From Prolixibacteraceae bacterium (lineage in GTDB: Bacteria; Bacteroidota; Bacteroidia; Bacteroidales; Prolixibacteraceae), in contig WTWZ01000042.1 in the NCBI GenBank assembly GCA_009773765.1, positions 1 to 43,973 on the forward strand: 43,973 nt of DNA, read 5' to 3'. Below the pieces are notes generated by a model that did no database searches, was not told the origin of the DNA, and worked only from the letters and a program-made list of their open reading frames with translations. The translations under genes were made by a program, and so were the position numbers. Positions 18,988-27,383 of this stretch are shown piece after piece. Every line of letters begins with the position of its first letter. Position 1 is the stretch's first letter.

Positions 18988-20310
18988 TTATTCACCTTTC
19001 CAGTATTTGTCCATAAATTCACTTCTGATTGCTACTTCGGCTTTGCTGAAATATTTTGCAAATAAACCCCATGCAGTATCCAACATCATGTCGATATCGA
19101 TATTAACGTCGATTGCCAAAAGTTTATCAGAATATTCTTTTCCAAATTTCAATGTACGTTCGTCGTAGTCGGTGAGGTCAAAACCATTTTCGAGTTTGGT
19201 TTTAGCCAAGGCAGCATCGGCGTATAACCGTATTGCCGTGTTCATCACCTGCGGATGGTCTTTACGGGTTTTATCGCCAATAACCAATTGTTTTAACCTC
19301 GAAAGGCTTCGGAACGGGTCAACGATTACTTTTCCAATATCAGAGTCTTTTCTGAGGAATAACTGTCCTTCAGTAATATAACCCGTATTGTCAGGAATTG
19401 CATGTGTAATGTCGCCGCTCGAAAGCGTTGTAACAGCTATGATAGTAATTGAACCGCCATCGGGAAACTGAACCGCTTTTTCATAAATTTTTGCCAAATC
19501 GGAGTAAAGTGAACCGGGCATACTGTCCTTCGATGGAATTTGGTCCATGCGGTTAGAAACGATGCTCAGCGCATCGGCATAAAGTGTCATATCAGTTAAT
19601 AAAACCAGTACACTTTGTTTTTTGTCAACTGCAAAATATTCGGCAGCGGTCAAAGCCATATCGGGCACCAAAAGACGCTCAACCGGCGGGTTTTCGGTGG
19701 TATTTACAAAACAGATGATTCGGTCGAGCGCGCCTGCATTTTCGAATACATTTTTGTAAAACAGATAATCGTCGTTGGTGAGACCCATTCCACCCAAAAT
19801 AATTTTGTCGGCTTTGGCGCGCATGGCAACCATGGCCATTACCTGGTTAAAAGGCTGGTCGGGGTCGGCAAAGAATGGTATTTTTTGTCCGGTAACCAAC
19901 GTATTGTTCAGGTCGATTCCCGCGATACCAGTTGCAATCAATTCTGAAGGCTGTTTTCTTCGCACCGGATTCACTGATGGGCCGCCGATTTCACGTTCTT
20001 CACCTTCCACTTCAGGACCTCCGTCAATCGGGGTTCCAAAGGCGTTGAAGAACCTTCCGGCCAAATCATCGCTAACTTTCAGCACGGGTGGTTTACCCAT
20101 AAAAACAACTTCAGCATTGGTCGGGATTCCCTCGGTGCCCCCAAATACCTGCAACGTAACTACATCGCCAATAATTTTTACCACTTGTGCCAGTCGTCCG
20201 TTAACCATAGCCAGCTCTTCGTAGCCAATTCCGTTTGCCCGGAGCGAACAGGTGGCTTTGGTAATCTGAATAACTTTTGTGTATATTTTTTGAAATGCTT
20301 TTGTTTCCAT
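18988..20310 (-). CDS. ntpB: V-type ATPase subunit B (non-catalytic head subunit)
   Basis: The 440-aa nucleotide-binding-fold subunit that alternates with A in the head. Signature parts are ANGIGYEELA near the N terminus, GRFFNAFGTPIDGGPEV, PSELIATGIAGIDLNNTLVTGQKIPFF (seen as ELIATGIAGIDLNNTLVTGQ) and, near the interface, PSKDSMPGSLYSDLAKIYEKA (seen as PGSLYSDLAKIYEKA). It lacks a canonical P-loop (GGMGLTNDDY at that place), as expected for B. It is slightly shorter than archaeal B (about 460 aa). It lies 4 nt after subunit A. Confidence 0.95.
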   Translation of the reverse strand: METKAFQKIYTKVIQITKATCSLRANGIGYEELAMVNGRLAQVVKIIGDVVTLQVFGGTEGIPTNAEVVFMGKPPVLKVSDDLAGRFFNAFGTPIDGGPEVEGEEREIGGPSVNPVRRKQPSELIATGIAGIDLNNTLVTGQKIPFFADPDQPFNQVMAMVAMRAKADKIILGGMGLTNDDYLFYKNVFENAGALDRIICFVNTTENPPVERLLVPDMALTAAEYFAVDKKQSVLVLLTDMTLYADALSIVSNRMDQIPSKDSMPGSLYSDLAKIYEKAVQFPDGGSITIIAVTTLSSGDITHAIPDNTGYITEGQLFLRKDSDIGKVIVDPFRSLSRLKQLVIGDKTRKDHPQVMNTAIRLYADAALAKTKLENGFDLTDYDERTLKFGKEYSDKLLAIDVNIDIDMMLDTAWGLFAKYFSKAEVAIRSEFMDKYWKGE

Positions 20311-20314
20311 TCTT

Positions 20315-22081
20315 TTATTTCCTTTCGTCGATAATGGTGCTTAATTCGGTAAGATAGTTGTTGAATTTATCCGATTCGTATTCTGAATAATTCATTTGTT
20401 TCAAAACGTTAATAATTCGTTTGAAATAGGGATTTACTTCGTCGAAAGACTCGAATTTGAAATCGATTTTGCAAATATCAAGTACTTTCTCCAAAAGGAA
20501 TTTTTGTCGTTCCAGTGAAGTTCTTTTATCAATTTCGTCAAAAGCATCCTGCTGAAGTATAACAAAGTCAATAACTTCACCTCTCCAGAAACTGAGGTGG
20601 TATGAAATCGGAACTCCGTCATCGCCAAGAATATTAATTTGTTCCGATGATTCCTTGCTTCGTAGCAGATAGTTTTTGGCGTCCAAAACTTTATCAATCC
20701 AGGTTTCGCTGATATTCTTTTTGAGATATTCCTGTAATTCGGGATATTCGAGGTATTTTGAATAGCTGTCAATCGGGTCAACTGCAGGATATCTTTTACT
20801 ATCGGCACGTTGCTGTGAGAGAGCATAAAAACAGCGTGCCGCTTTTTTTGTAGATTCGGTAACAGGTTCTTTCAGGTTTCCGCCAGCCGGCGAAACAGTG
20901 CCTATAAATGTAATAGAGCCGGTTTGGCCGTTATTCAGGTAAACATAACCTGCGCGCGAGTAAAAGTTCGAAATAATGGCGGGTAAGTCCATCGGGAATG
21001 CGTCCTGGCCCGGAAGTTCTTCCATTCGGTTCGACATTTCGCGCAGAGCCTGCGCCCAGCGCGAAGTAGAGTCGGCAAGCAGCAGCGCTTTTAAACCCAT
21101 CGAGCGGTAATATTCGGCAATGGTCATAGCCGTGTAAACCGATGCCTCGCGGGCAGCAACCGGCATGTTCGATGTATTTGCAATAATTGTTGTACGTTCC
21201 ATTAATTTTCTGCCGGTACGTGGGTCGTCTAATTCGGGGAATTCTGTGAATATTTCCACTACTTCGTTTGCGCGCTCACCACAGGCAGCCACAATTACGA
21301 TATCGGCTTCCGCTTGTTTTGATAAGGCGTGCTGAAGAACGGTTTTTCCGCTTCCAAAAGGTCCCGGAATAAACCCTGTTCCACCTTCAACAATCGGGTT
21401 CATTGTATCGATGGTCCTTACACCGGTTTCGAGCAATTTGAACGGACGTGGTTTATTTTTAAAAGTTTTTATCGGAATTTTTACCGGCCATGTTTGTGTC
21501 ATGGTCACTTTTACTTCGTTGTTTTTACTGTCGGTTAGTACAGCAATAACTTCATTCACATTGAATTGTCCGGCTGCTGTAATTTCCTTAACGGTGAATT
21601 TTCCTTCGAATTTAAAGGGTACCATAATTTTATGCGGCATCACATTTTCGATAACTTCCCCAAGCCAGTCGCCGGCCAATACAGTGTCGCCTACATTTGC
21701 AAGTGGCGTGTATTCCCAAAGTTTTTCATAATCAAGCGCCTGTGTGTAATCGCCGCGTTTCAGGAAAACACCTTCCATTCTGTCAAGGTCGTGCTGCAAT
21801 CCGTCGTAGTTTCGTGAAAGGATTCCGGGACCGAGCGTTACCTCAAGCATTGCACTTGTAAATTCAACGTCCATTCCTACTTTCAAACCACGCGTGCTTT
21901 CAAAAACCTGAACAAATACTTTCTTTTCAAATACTTTAATAACCTCGGCCATTAAGTCAATGTCTGCCAATTTGATATAGCATATTTCGTTTTGCGATAC
22001 CGGTCCGTCAACCTCAACCGTAACAAGGTTGGCAATAATTCCGGCTATTTTTCCCTGTGTTTGTTTACCTTCTTTTTTCAT
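20315..22081 (-). CDS. ntpA: V-type ATPase catalytic subunit A
   Basis: The catalytic head subunit; hydrolyses or makes ATP. The 588-aa chain has the N-terminal beta barrel (GKIAGIIANLVTVEV), the A-specific insert (about residues 110-200), and the P-loop GPFGSGKTVLQ (240-250). The catalytic glutamate motif ACGERANEVVEI, DSTSRWAQALREMS and the C-terminal helical domain follow. Its ATG overlaps the end of the DUF2764 gene by 17 nt. The sequence does not tell whether the complex mainly pumps or makes ATP; the rotor suggests Na+ as the coupling ion. Confidence 0.96.
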   Translation of the reverse strand: MKKEGKQTQGKIAGIIANLVTVEVDGPVSQNEICYIKLADIDLMAEVIKVFEKKVFVQVFESTRGLKVGMDVEFTSAMLEVTLGPGILSRNYDGLQHDLDRMEGVFLKRGDYTQALDYEKLWEYTPLANVGDTVLAGDWLGEVIENVMPHKIMVPFKFEGKFTVKEITAAGQFNVNEVIAVLTDSKNNEVKVTMTQTWPVKIPIKTFKNKPRPFKLLETGVRTIDTMNPIVEGGTGFIPGPFGSGKTVLQHALSKQAEADIVIVAACGERANEVVEIFTEFPELDDPRTGRKLMERTTIIANTSNMPVAAREASVYTAMTIAEYYRSMGLKALLLADSTSRWAQALREMSNRMEELPGQDAFPMDLPAIISNFYSRAGYVYLNNGQTGSITFIGTVSPAGGNLKEPVTESTKKAARCFYALSQQRADSKRYPAVDPIDSYSKYLEYPELQEYLKKNISETWIDKVLDAKNYLLRSKESSEQINILGDDGVPISYHLSFWRGEVIDFVILQQDAFDEIDKRTSLERQKFLLEKVLDICKIDFKFESFDEVNPYFKRIINVLKQMNYSEYESDKFNNYLTELSTIIDERK

Positions 22082-22907
22082 TGATATTAAAGTCTTTGGA
22101 AAATTGGAAACTGTTTTCTAAATCGTTAAGCATTTTTTTGAAGATTTCTTTGCTTTGCTCTGTGTCGAGTTTGGCCCAGCGTTCAACCATCATAAATTTG
22201 ATGACAAACCCCAATATTTGTTCAATGGTGAAATAGTTGAACGTATTTAATCTGTCTAAATAATTCCATTTTAGCAGGTCGAAAGTCAATTCCTGCTCAA
22301 CAAGGTCAGTATTCTCGTGTATGCCAATAATCTGATCTATATACGGCAGTTCGTTAGCCATCCCGAAATCTTTGGCCGCAGTTCTTTTTGCTGCTTCGGT
22401 TAATTCATAATCGCCAATCATTTGGGTTTCAATATCAATCCCAAACTTTCGGGAATTATAAACAGAAAAAATATTTTTAAAGTCGCGCAATGAAGTAAAC
22501 CACTCTTTCAGGAATTCATTCTTTTGCGAAATCATAAAATCATAGTACAGCCAGGTGAGCTGGTTTTCAAGGCTCAGCTTTGGCTGTTCAGGATTTTCTT
22601 CGCGATACCCCTCAAGGAATTTTTTTATGTAAACGGGCAAATTTTCAGGTTCTATTATTTCTTCAATCAAAAAATTTTGATCGTAATTACCCAGCGGTAT
22701 GAATTCTGCCTCCTTTTTTTGCAACAGGTTTAAAAAATTGATATTGTCGTATTCCAAAAACAGATATTCAACCAGCCGATAATCATCAGCATGAAGATGA
22801 TATTTAAGTTCTTGTTTTAACTCAGCCAGTGAGAAAGGAATTTTTTTCTGATCAAGAACAATATCCGGGAATCCAGCTACCAGGCAATAATAATTTCTCT
22901 TTAACAT
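22065..22907 (-). CDS. DUF2764 family V-ATPase operon protein, candidate C-like connector
   Basis: A 280-aa protein of the DUF2764 family, found between subunits E and A in V-ATPase operons of this phylum. It starts RNYYCLVAGFPDIVLDQKK and is otherwise helical and acidic, with no membrane segment or catalytic motif. The operon has no recognisable subunit C (the funnel linking stalk to rotor). The opening YYCLVAGFPDI and all-helical body would suit that role, but this is an inference. It starts 3 nt after the subunit E stop codon and overlaps subunit A by 17 nt, so it is firmly part of the operon. Confidence 0.82.
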   Translation of the reverse strand: MLKRNYYCLVAGFPDIVLDQKKIPFSLAELKQELKYHLHADDYRLVEYLFLEYDNINFLNLLQKKEAEFIPLGNYDQNFLIEEIIEPENLPVYIKKFLEGYREENPEQPKLSLENQLTWLYYDFMISQKNEFLKEWFTSLRDFKNIFSVYNSRKFGIDIETQMIGDYELTEAAKRTAAKDFGMANELPYIDQIIGIHENTDLVEQELTFDLLKWNYLDRLNTFNYFTIEQILGFVIKFMMVERWAKLDTEQSKEIFKKMLNDLENSFQFSKDFNINEKRR

Positions 22908-22910
22908 TCA

Positions 22911-23532
22911 TTATTCTTCTCCGTAAAGCAGGTTTGCTGTTTGAGCCCTTAAATAGGATTTAAAAAAGTTATCGAAATCTTCCTGTGCGAAATTAATAAT
23001 GTAGCTGTTGTCTTTAGGAGCGATTTTAAAACCCGATTTGAAATTATCTTCAAAGTTTACAGTCAATCCTTGAGTAAGCAGATGATTGATTTTATCCTTG
23101 ATATATTTGTTAAAATTGTCCTTTTTTTCCAGTGGGAGAATAATCTGAAGATTGGTACTTTGGGCGTCATCGGGTTGCCATTTTTTTACCATAAGTTCGA
23201 TAACCGTTCTGATGAAATCGTTATCGGCCAGGTTTTTTTCAATATCTTTTGATAGCAAATCCTGCACAACAAGGTTGGTAACCTGGTTTTTTACAGTTGC
23301 AATAACCTGTTTTGAAGAAAGTTTCAGCTCCGACTCGGTTTTCTTTTTTAATTCGGCGCTTTCTTTTTTTGCATTGCCGATAATTGTTTCAGCATCAGTT
23401 TCAGCATTTTTGATTAACTGTTCTGCTTTCCTTTTCGCCTCCGAAATAATAATTTCTCTCAGCCTCGTTTTTTGCTTTTTCTACTCCTATTGTATATAGC
23501 TTTTGGGTAAGCTCCTGAAGCTTGTTTTCCAT
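22911..23532 (-). CDS. ntpE: V-type ATPase subunit E (peripheral stalk), interrupted by an apparent frameshift
   Basis: First gene of the V-ATPase operon. From the ATG at 23532 the frame reads MENKLQELTQKLYTIGVEKAKNEAE and then leaves the coding sense, ending at a TGA after QKC. In the next frame the sequence continues as a normal stalk coiled coil (EIIISEAKRKAEQLIKNAE, then TDAETIIGNAKKESAELKKK) and the globular end, closing AQTANLLYGEE at 22911. That second frame has no start codon before a GTG at 23267, and a TAG lies upstream, so the two parts must be one gene. Skipping one base near 23457, in GAGAGAAA, restores about 206 aa, the normal size. A sequencing error, a recent mutation or a programmed shift are all possible. 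The rest of the operon is intact. Confidence 0.85.
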
Positions 23533-23683
23533 TTGTATATATGGTTTTTTATTAAAATTAGATTAAAGTTGACTCTATTTTGAAAGGGGGCTAAAATAAT
23601 AAACTTTTTAAATGTTTAATTCCAAACGTGTGTTATTTAAATGTAAACAACAGATGTTGTAAAACAATTTTTAAAAAGAGATT

Positions 23684-25672
23684 TTACTTCTCCGGCTCAG
23701 CGTCAAACCTTTCAATAAAATCGGTTGAAAGCACCCTGAATTCGGTGCGGCGGTTGATGGCATTTGCAATTTGCTGTTGTTCAGGCGTCAGTTTTTTTAT
23801 AAATTCTTCGGTCAGAACATCGTTTCTTTTCAGAAAATCATATTGTCTGGCCAAATCGCGTGTTACTTCCTTCGGCCAGGTTTCGCCGTATCCTTTTGCC
23901 ACAAGGCGTTGCGGGCTTATTCCTTTTTCGATTAAATAATCAACTACGCTTTGCGCCCTTTTCTGAGACAATTCGAAGTTTGCATTATCACTGCCCACAT
24001 AATCGGTGTGGGCCATTAACTCGATGGTAATTGTGGGATTAAAAATCAAAACCTGGTACACAGTATCGAGCGCTGTTTTCGATTCGGGCAGCAATTCGAA
24101 ACTGGCAAATTCATAATTAATATTATCAACTTTAATTGGTGAATCAGTTGGCGTTAAAAACAATTCGAATACAAAATCCTTGCTGTCGGCCAAACCTATT
24201 GTGCTTGCAGAGGCTTTATCTCGTAAATAACCGTCCTTAAATGCTGCAAAAACATATTCGGTTTCGGGTTTCAGTTTCATTTTGAATTTGCCGTTTTGTG
24301 TACGCATTTTCATATTGGTTCCATCGGTTCCAATAATTCTTACAGTTGCTCCGTCAATATGAGTATTGTTTTCCTTGTTAAATACTTCGCCTTCAACCTC
24401 ATAAATTTTTGGTGGAACCAGGAATGAATAAATATCGTCGCCACGCGAACCTTTGCGGTTGCTGGTAAACATTCCTTTATCCTCGCCTTTTACATAAGCA
24501 ATCCCGAAATCGTCGAGGGGAGAGTTAATTGGCGATCCCATATTTTCAATTTTCCAGTTACCATCTTCATCTTTTACAGCCATGAAAAGATCGAATCCGC
24601 CCATGCCGGGATGATAATTTGATGCAAAGTAAAGTTCTCCGTTATCGCGGACATACGGAAACATTTCATCGCCGGGAGTATTTATTGTTTCGCCCAGGTT
24701 GACAGGCGACGAAAAACTTCCCCCGGTTTTTTCTGCAACCCAGATATCTTTTCCACCAAAACCTCCTTCCATATCAGAAACAAAATAAAGCAGGCTTTCA
24801 TCCTGGTTAAATGCAGGATGAGCGGCAACAATACTATCGCCAACTACCTGCACCCTTACCGGCTCTGAAAATGAACCCCGCGATTGCGATGTTGAATACA
24901 ACTCGGCCCCCAGCGGTTGGGTTTTATCGAAACGGCAACGGGTAAAAATCATTTGTTCGCCGGTTGACGTCAGCGTGGTTGCCCCTTCCTCGTCTTCAGT
25001 GTTTATAATTAAATTTTCGTCGAGTAATTTGGGTACTTCCCATTTTTGTTTTTGCACCCCGAAAGTGCTTCTGAAAATATCAGTGTAACCTTGCCCGGTT
25101 ATCATGCTTTTTCTTTTACCGGTAACTCCTTTTCTTGAAGAGGTAAAAATAATTTCGTTATCGCGGCCGGCAACAAAAACAGGGGAATAATCGCTTTCGC
25201 GCGAGTTGATTTCTTTTATCGGGTTAATGATGTGGCGGGTTGGATTGGCCACCCAGTCCTGGGTTTTACGAATTGATTCCAATCCAATTTGTGCCCGTTC
25301 GTCTCCGGGAACAGAATCGAGATACATGCGGTAACTTTCAATGGATTCTTCATATTGCTGTGTAGCCCTAAGCATATCGGCGTGGTGTAAAAGTGCAATA
25401 TTGTCGGGATATCCGCGTCGTATAGCATTTTTATAATACAGTTCTGCTCTTTCGTAATCGCCAATGTAACGGTAACATTCGGCAGTTTGAAATGCGTAAA
25501 CGACACGTTTTTCACGGTCTTTTTCCTTTCGGGTAGCTTTGCGGTATCTTTCAATGGCTTTGTAGTATTCGCCAATATCCTGTGAAAGCATTGCATCGCG
25601 GCCGAATTTTGCCGATCCGCAACTACTTAAAATGATTACCATTAATAAAAAAACAACAAACCTGAAGTTCAT
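23684..25672 (-). CDS. OmpA/PD40/TPR outer-membrane lipoprotein (PorE-like)
   Basis: A 662-aa envelope protein from the ATG at 25672. Domains in order: type II signal peptide with lipobox LSSC (VVFLLMVIILSSCG); TPR-like helices to about residue 140 (YAFQTAECYRYIGDYERAELYYKNAIRRGYP, seen as DYERAELYYKNAIRRGYP); WD40-like PD40 beta-propeller repeats about 165-400 (SDYSPVFVAGRDNEIIFTSSR, seen as NEIIFTSSR; LLYFVSDMEGGFGGKDIW; GELYFASNYHPGMGGFDLF); a carboxypeptidase-regulatory-like domain; and a C-terminal OmpA peptidoglycan-binding domain (AHTDYVGSDNANFELSQKRA, KGYGETWPK). This architecture is that of type IX secretion/gliding accessory proteins such as PorE and often accompanies PorP/SprF. Two ATGs upstream (25726, 25678) would only lengthen the signal. 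Confidence 0.88.
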   Translation of the reverse strand: MNFRFVVFLLMVIILSSCGSAKFGRDAMLSQDIGEYYKAIERYRKATRKEKDREKRVVYAFQTAECYRYIGDYERAELYYKNAIRRGYPDNIALLHHADMLRATQQYEESIESYRMYLDSVPGDERAQIGLESIRKTQDWVANPTRHIINPIKEINSRESDYSPVFVAGRDNEIIFTSSRKGVTGKRKSMITGQGYTDIFRSTFGVQKQKWEVPKLLDENLIINTEDEEGATTLTSTGEQMIFTRCRFDKTQPLGAELYSTSQSRGSFSEPVRVQVVGDSIVAAHPAFNQDESLLYFVSDMEGGFGGKDIWVAEKTGGSFSSPVNLGETINTPGDEMFPYVRDNGELYFASNYHPGMGGFDLFMAVKDEDGNWKIENMGSPINSPLDDFGIAYVKGEDKGMFTSNRKGSRGDDIYSFLVPPKIYEVEGEVFNKENNTHIDGATVRIIGTDGTNMKMRTQNGKFKMKLKPETEYVFAAFKDGYLRDKASASTIGLADSKDFVFELFLTPTDSPIKVDNINYEFASFELLPESKTALDTVYQVLIFNPTITIELMAHTDYVGSDNANFELSQKRAQSVVDYLIEKGISPQRLVAKGYGETWPKEVTRDLARQYDFLKRNDVLTEEFIKKLTPEQQQIANAINRRTEFRVLSTDFIERFDAEPEK

Positions 25673-25831
25673 GCCCATTCCAAAGATTTCGGGTTGTAAA
25701 AGTAAATTAATTTTAAATGACTGCAAGTATAACGTGAGTTTGGAAATTAAAGTATGAAAACAACAGATGTAAAAAGAAAAACCACCAGGAAAATCATTTC
25801 CCGATAGTTAAATTTCTTATCCGAAAGTAGC

Positions 25832-27160
25832 TTAAGACTTTATTTTCCTGATAAATTCTTCAAGAACGTCATTCAAATCCGGTTTGCCGATTTCCTGTAA
25901 ATCATAACCCACCTGCACGGTTGGTTTGTTGATTTTTACAACACGGTTAAGGTCGATTGGAGTAGCAATTACCACCGTATCGCAGGGAGTCAGCTCAATT
26001 GTTTTTTCGAGGTCGGCGACCTGCTCTTCACCATATCCCATGGCAGGGAGCAGAGTACCGATGTTGGGGTAAATCCTGAATGTTTCGGCAAGTTTTCCAA
26101 CAGCGTAATTGCGTGGATCAACCAATTCAGATGCTCCAAATTTCATGGCTGCAACAGTTCCTGCTCCAATTTTCATTTCACCATGAGTCAATGTCGGGCC
26201 ATCTTCAACCACAAGCACCTTTTTACCCCTGATAAGTTCGGGTTTGTCAACGGTTAACGGAGATGCCCCATCGATAACTATTGCTTTTGGGTTTACCTTA
26301 AAAATACTGTTACGAACGATTTGGATATTTTCAGGCGATGAACTGTCGATTTTGTTGATGATTACCACATCGGCCATTCTCAGGGTTGTTTCACCGGGGT
26401 AATAGTTCAGCTCGTGGCCGGCCCGGTGAGGGTCGGCAACGGTTATGGTAAGGTCGGAATGATAAAATGAAAAATCGTTATTTCCGCCATCCCAAAGAAT
26501 AATATCGGCTTCTTTTTCAGCTTCACGTAAAATTGCTTCGTAATCGACACCTGCATAAATCACGTTTCCGCGAATCACATGTGGTTCATATTCTTCCATC
26601 TCTTCGATGGTGCATTTGTGTTTTTCCAAATCCTCTAATGTTGCAAACCGCTGAACTTTCTGCTCAACCAGGTTTCCATAAGGCATTGGGTGACGAATGG
26701 CAACTACTTTAAGTCCTTTGGCCATCAGAATTTCGATAACCCGGCGCGATGTCTGGCTTTTCCCGCAACCTGTCCGCACAGCAAGGATTGAAATAACGGG
26801 CTTTGTGCTTTTAACCTGCGTCTGATTCGGGCCAAGCAGCATAAAATCGGCCCCGGCGGCATTTACAACAGAACTCACGCTCATTACTTTCTGATAAGTA
26901 ACATCGCTGTAAGAAAACACACAGATTTGAACTTCCAAATCTTTGATGAGCCGGATTAACTCACTTTCTGGATAAATCGGAATCCCGTCAGGATAAAACG
27001 TTCCGGCCAGTTCTGCCGGGTATTTGCGGCCGTCGATATTTGGAATCTGCGCAGCGGTAAAGGCAACCACATTAAATTCTTCCCTGTTCCTGAAGTAAGT
27101 ATTAAAGTTATGGAAATCCCTGCCTGCAGCGCCCAGAATGATTACGTCTTTACGGTTCAT
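25832..27160 (-). CDS. Cyclic 2,3-diphosphoglycerate synthetase-like P-loop protein
   Basis: A 442-aa cytoplasmic protein resembling archaeal cyclic 2,3-diphosphoglycerate synthetase, a family name that is widely carried by bacterial homologues of unknown role. It begins with a Rossmann-like domain (VIILGAAGRDFHNFNTYFR) and then a P-loop domain with AVRTGCGKSQTSRR (GCGKS at 131-135), VVAIRHPMPYG, the Walker-B-like region ADIILWDGGNNDFSF and VVIINKIDS, which looks like the G4 NKxD guanine-specificity motif. GTPase activity is therefore plausible. The bacterial product has not, to my knowledge, been shown to be cyclic diphosphoglycerate. The gene stands alone, with a -7 box in the upstream gap. 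Confidence 0.72.
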   Translation of the reverse strand: MNRKDVIILGAAGRDFHNFNTYFRNREEFNVVAFTAAQIPNIDGRKYPAELAGTFYPDGIPIYPESELIRLIKDLEVQICVFSYSDVTYQKVMSVSSVVNAAGADFMLLGPNQTQVKSTKPVISILAVRTGCGKSQTSRRVIEILMAKGLKVVAIRHPMPYGNLVEQKVQRFATLEDLEKHKCTIEEMEEYEPHVIRGNVIYAGVDYEAILREAEKEADIILWDGGNNDFSFYHSDLTITVADPHRAGHELNYYPGETTLRMADVVIINKIDSSSPENIQIVRNSIFKVNPKAIVIDGASPLTVDKPELIRGKKVLVVEDGPTLTHGEMKIGAGTVAAMKFGASELVDPRNYAVGKLAETFRIYPNIGTLLPAMGYGEEQVADLEKTIELTPCDTVVIATPIDLNRVVKINKPTVQVGYDLQEIGKPDLNDVLEEFIRKIKS

Positions 27161-27189
27161 AAGTGATTTTAATTAAAAGTTTTATATAA

Positions 27190-27197
27190 CAAAATTA
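27190..27197 (-). promoter_or_regulatory. -7 box TAATTTTG for the cDPG-synthetase-like gene
   Basis: The minus strand reads TAATTTTG (TAnnTTTG), 30 nt upstream of the ATG at 27160. Confidence 0.38.
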
Positions 27198-27294
27198 TTG
27201 TATAAATATTCATTTACTATGATTTATCTTAGGTTTAATGCCTTTGGTTAGGGCATTTTCAATACTTTTCAAATGCCTGTTTTTATTAAAAATG

Positions 27295-27339
27295 AAAAGA
27301 GCATGAACTCCGTTTTATTGCCGTTTTTCATGCCCTTTT
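27295..27339 (-). terminator. Terminator of the GSIII gene
   Basis: Arms 27295-27307 and 27327-27339 (AAAAGGGCATGAA and TTCATGCTCTTTT on the minus strand) pair over 13 positions with one G-U. The stem ends in a T-run and lies about 45 nt after the stop codon of the glutamine synthetase III gene. Confidence 0.7.
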
Positions 27340-27383
27340 TACTGCTTCAGTTTTATTCTGAAGCGAAAACCCTGACAATGTAA

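Noticed and set aside
19775-20224. 149-aa open frame opposite the V-ATPase subunit B gene
   Set aside because: It is the complement of a conserved coding sequence, with no start context or family match.
22911-23267. Independent 118-aa gene starting at GTG 23267
   Set aside because: The sequence upstream in the same frame is a clear subunit E coiled coil, so this is the end of one frameshifted gene.
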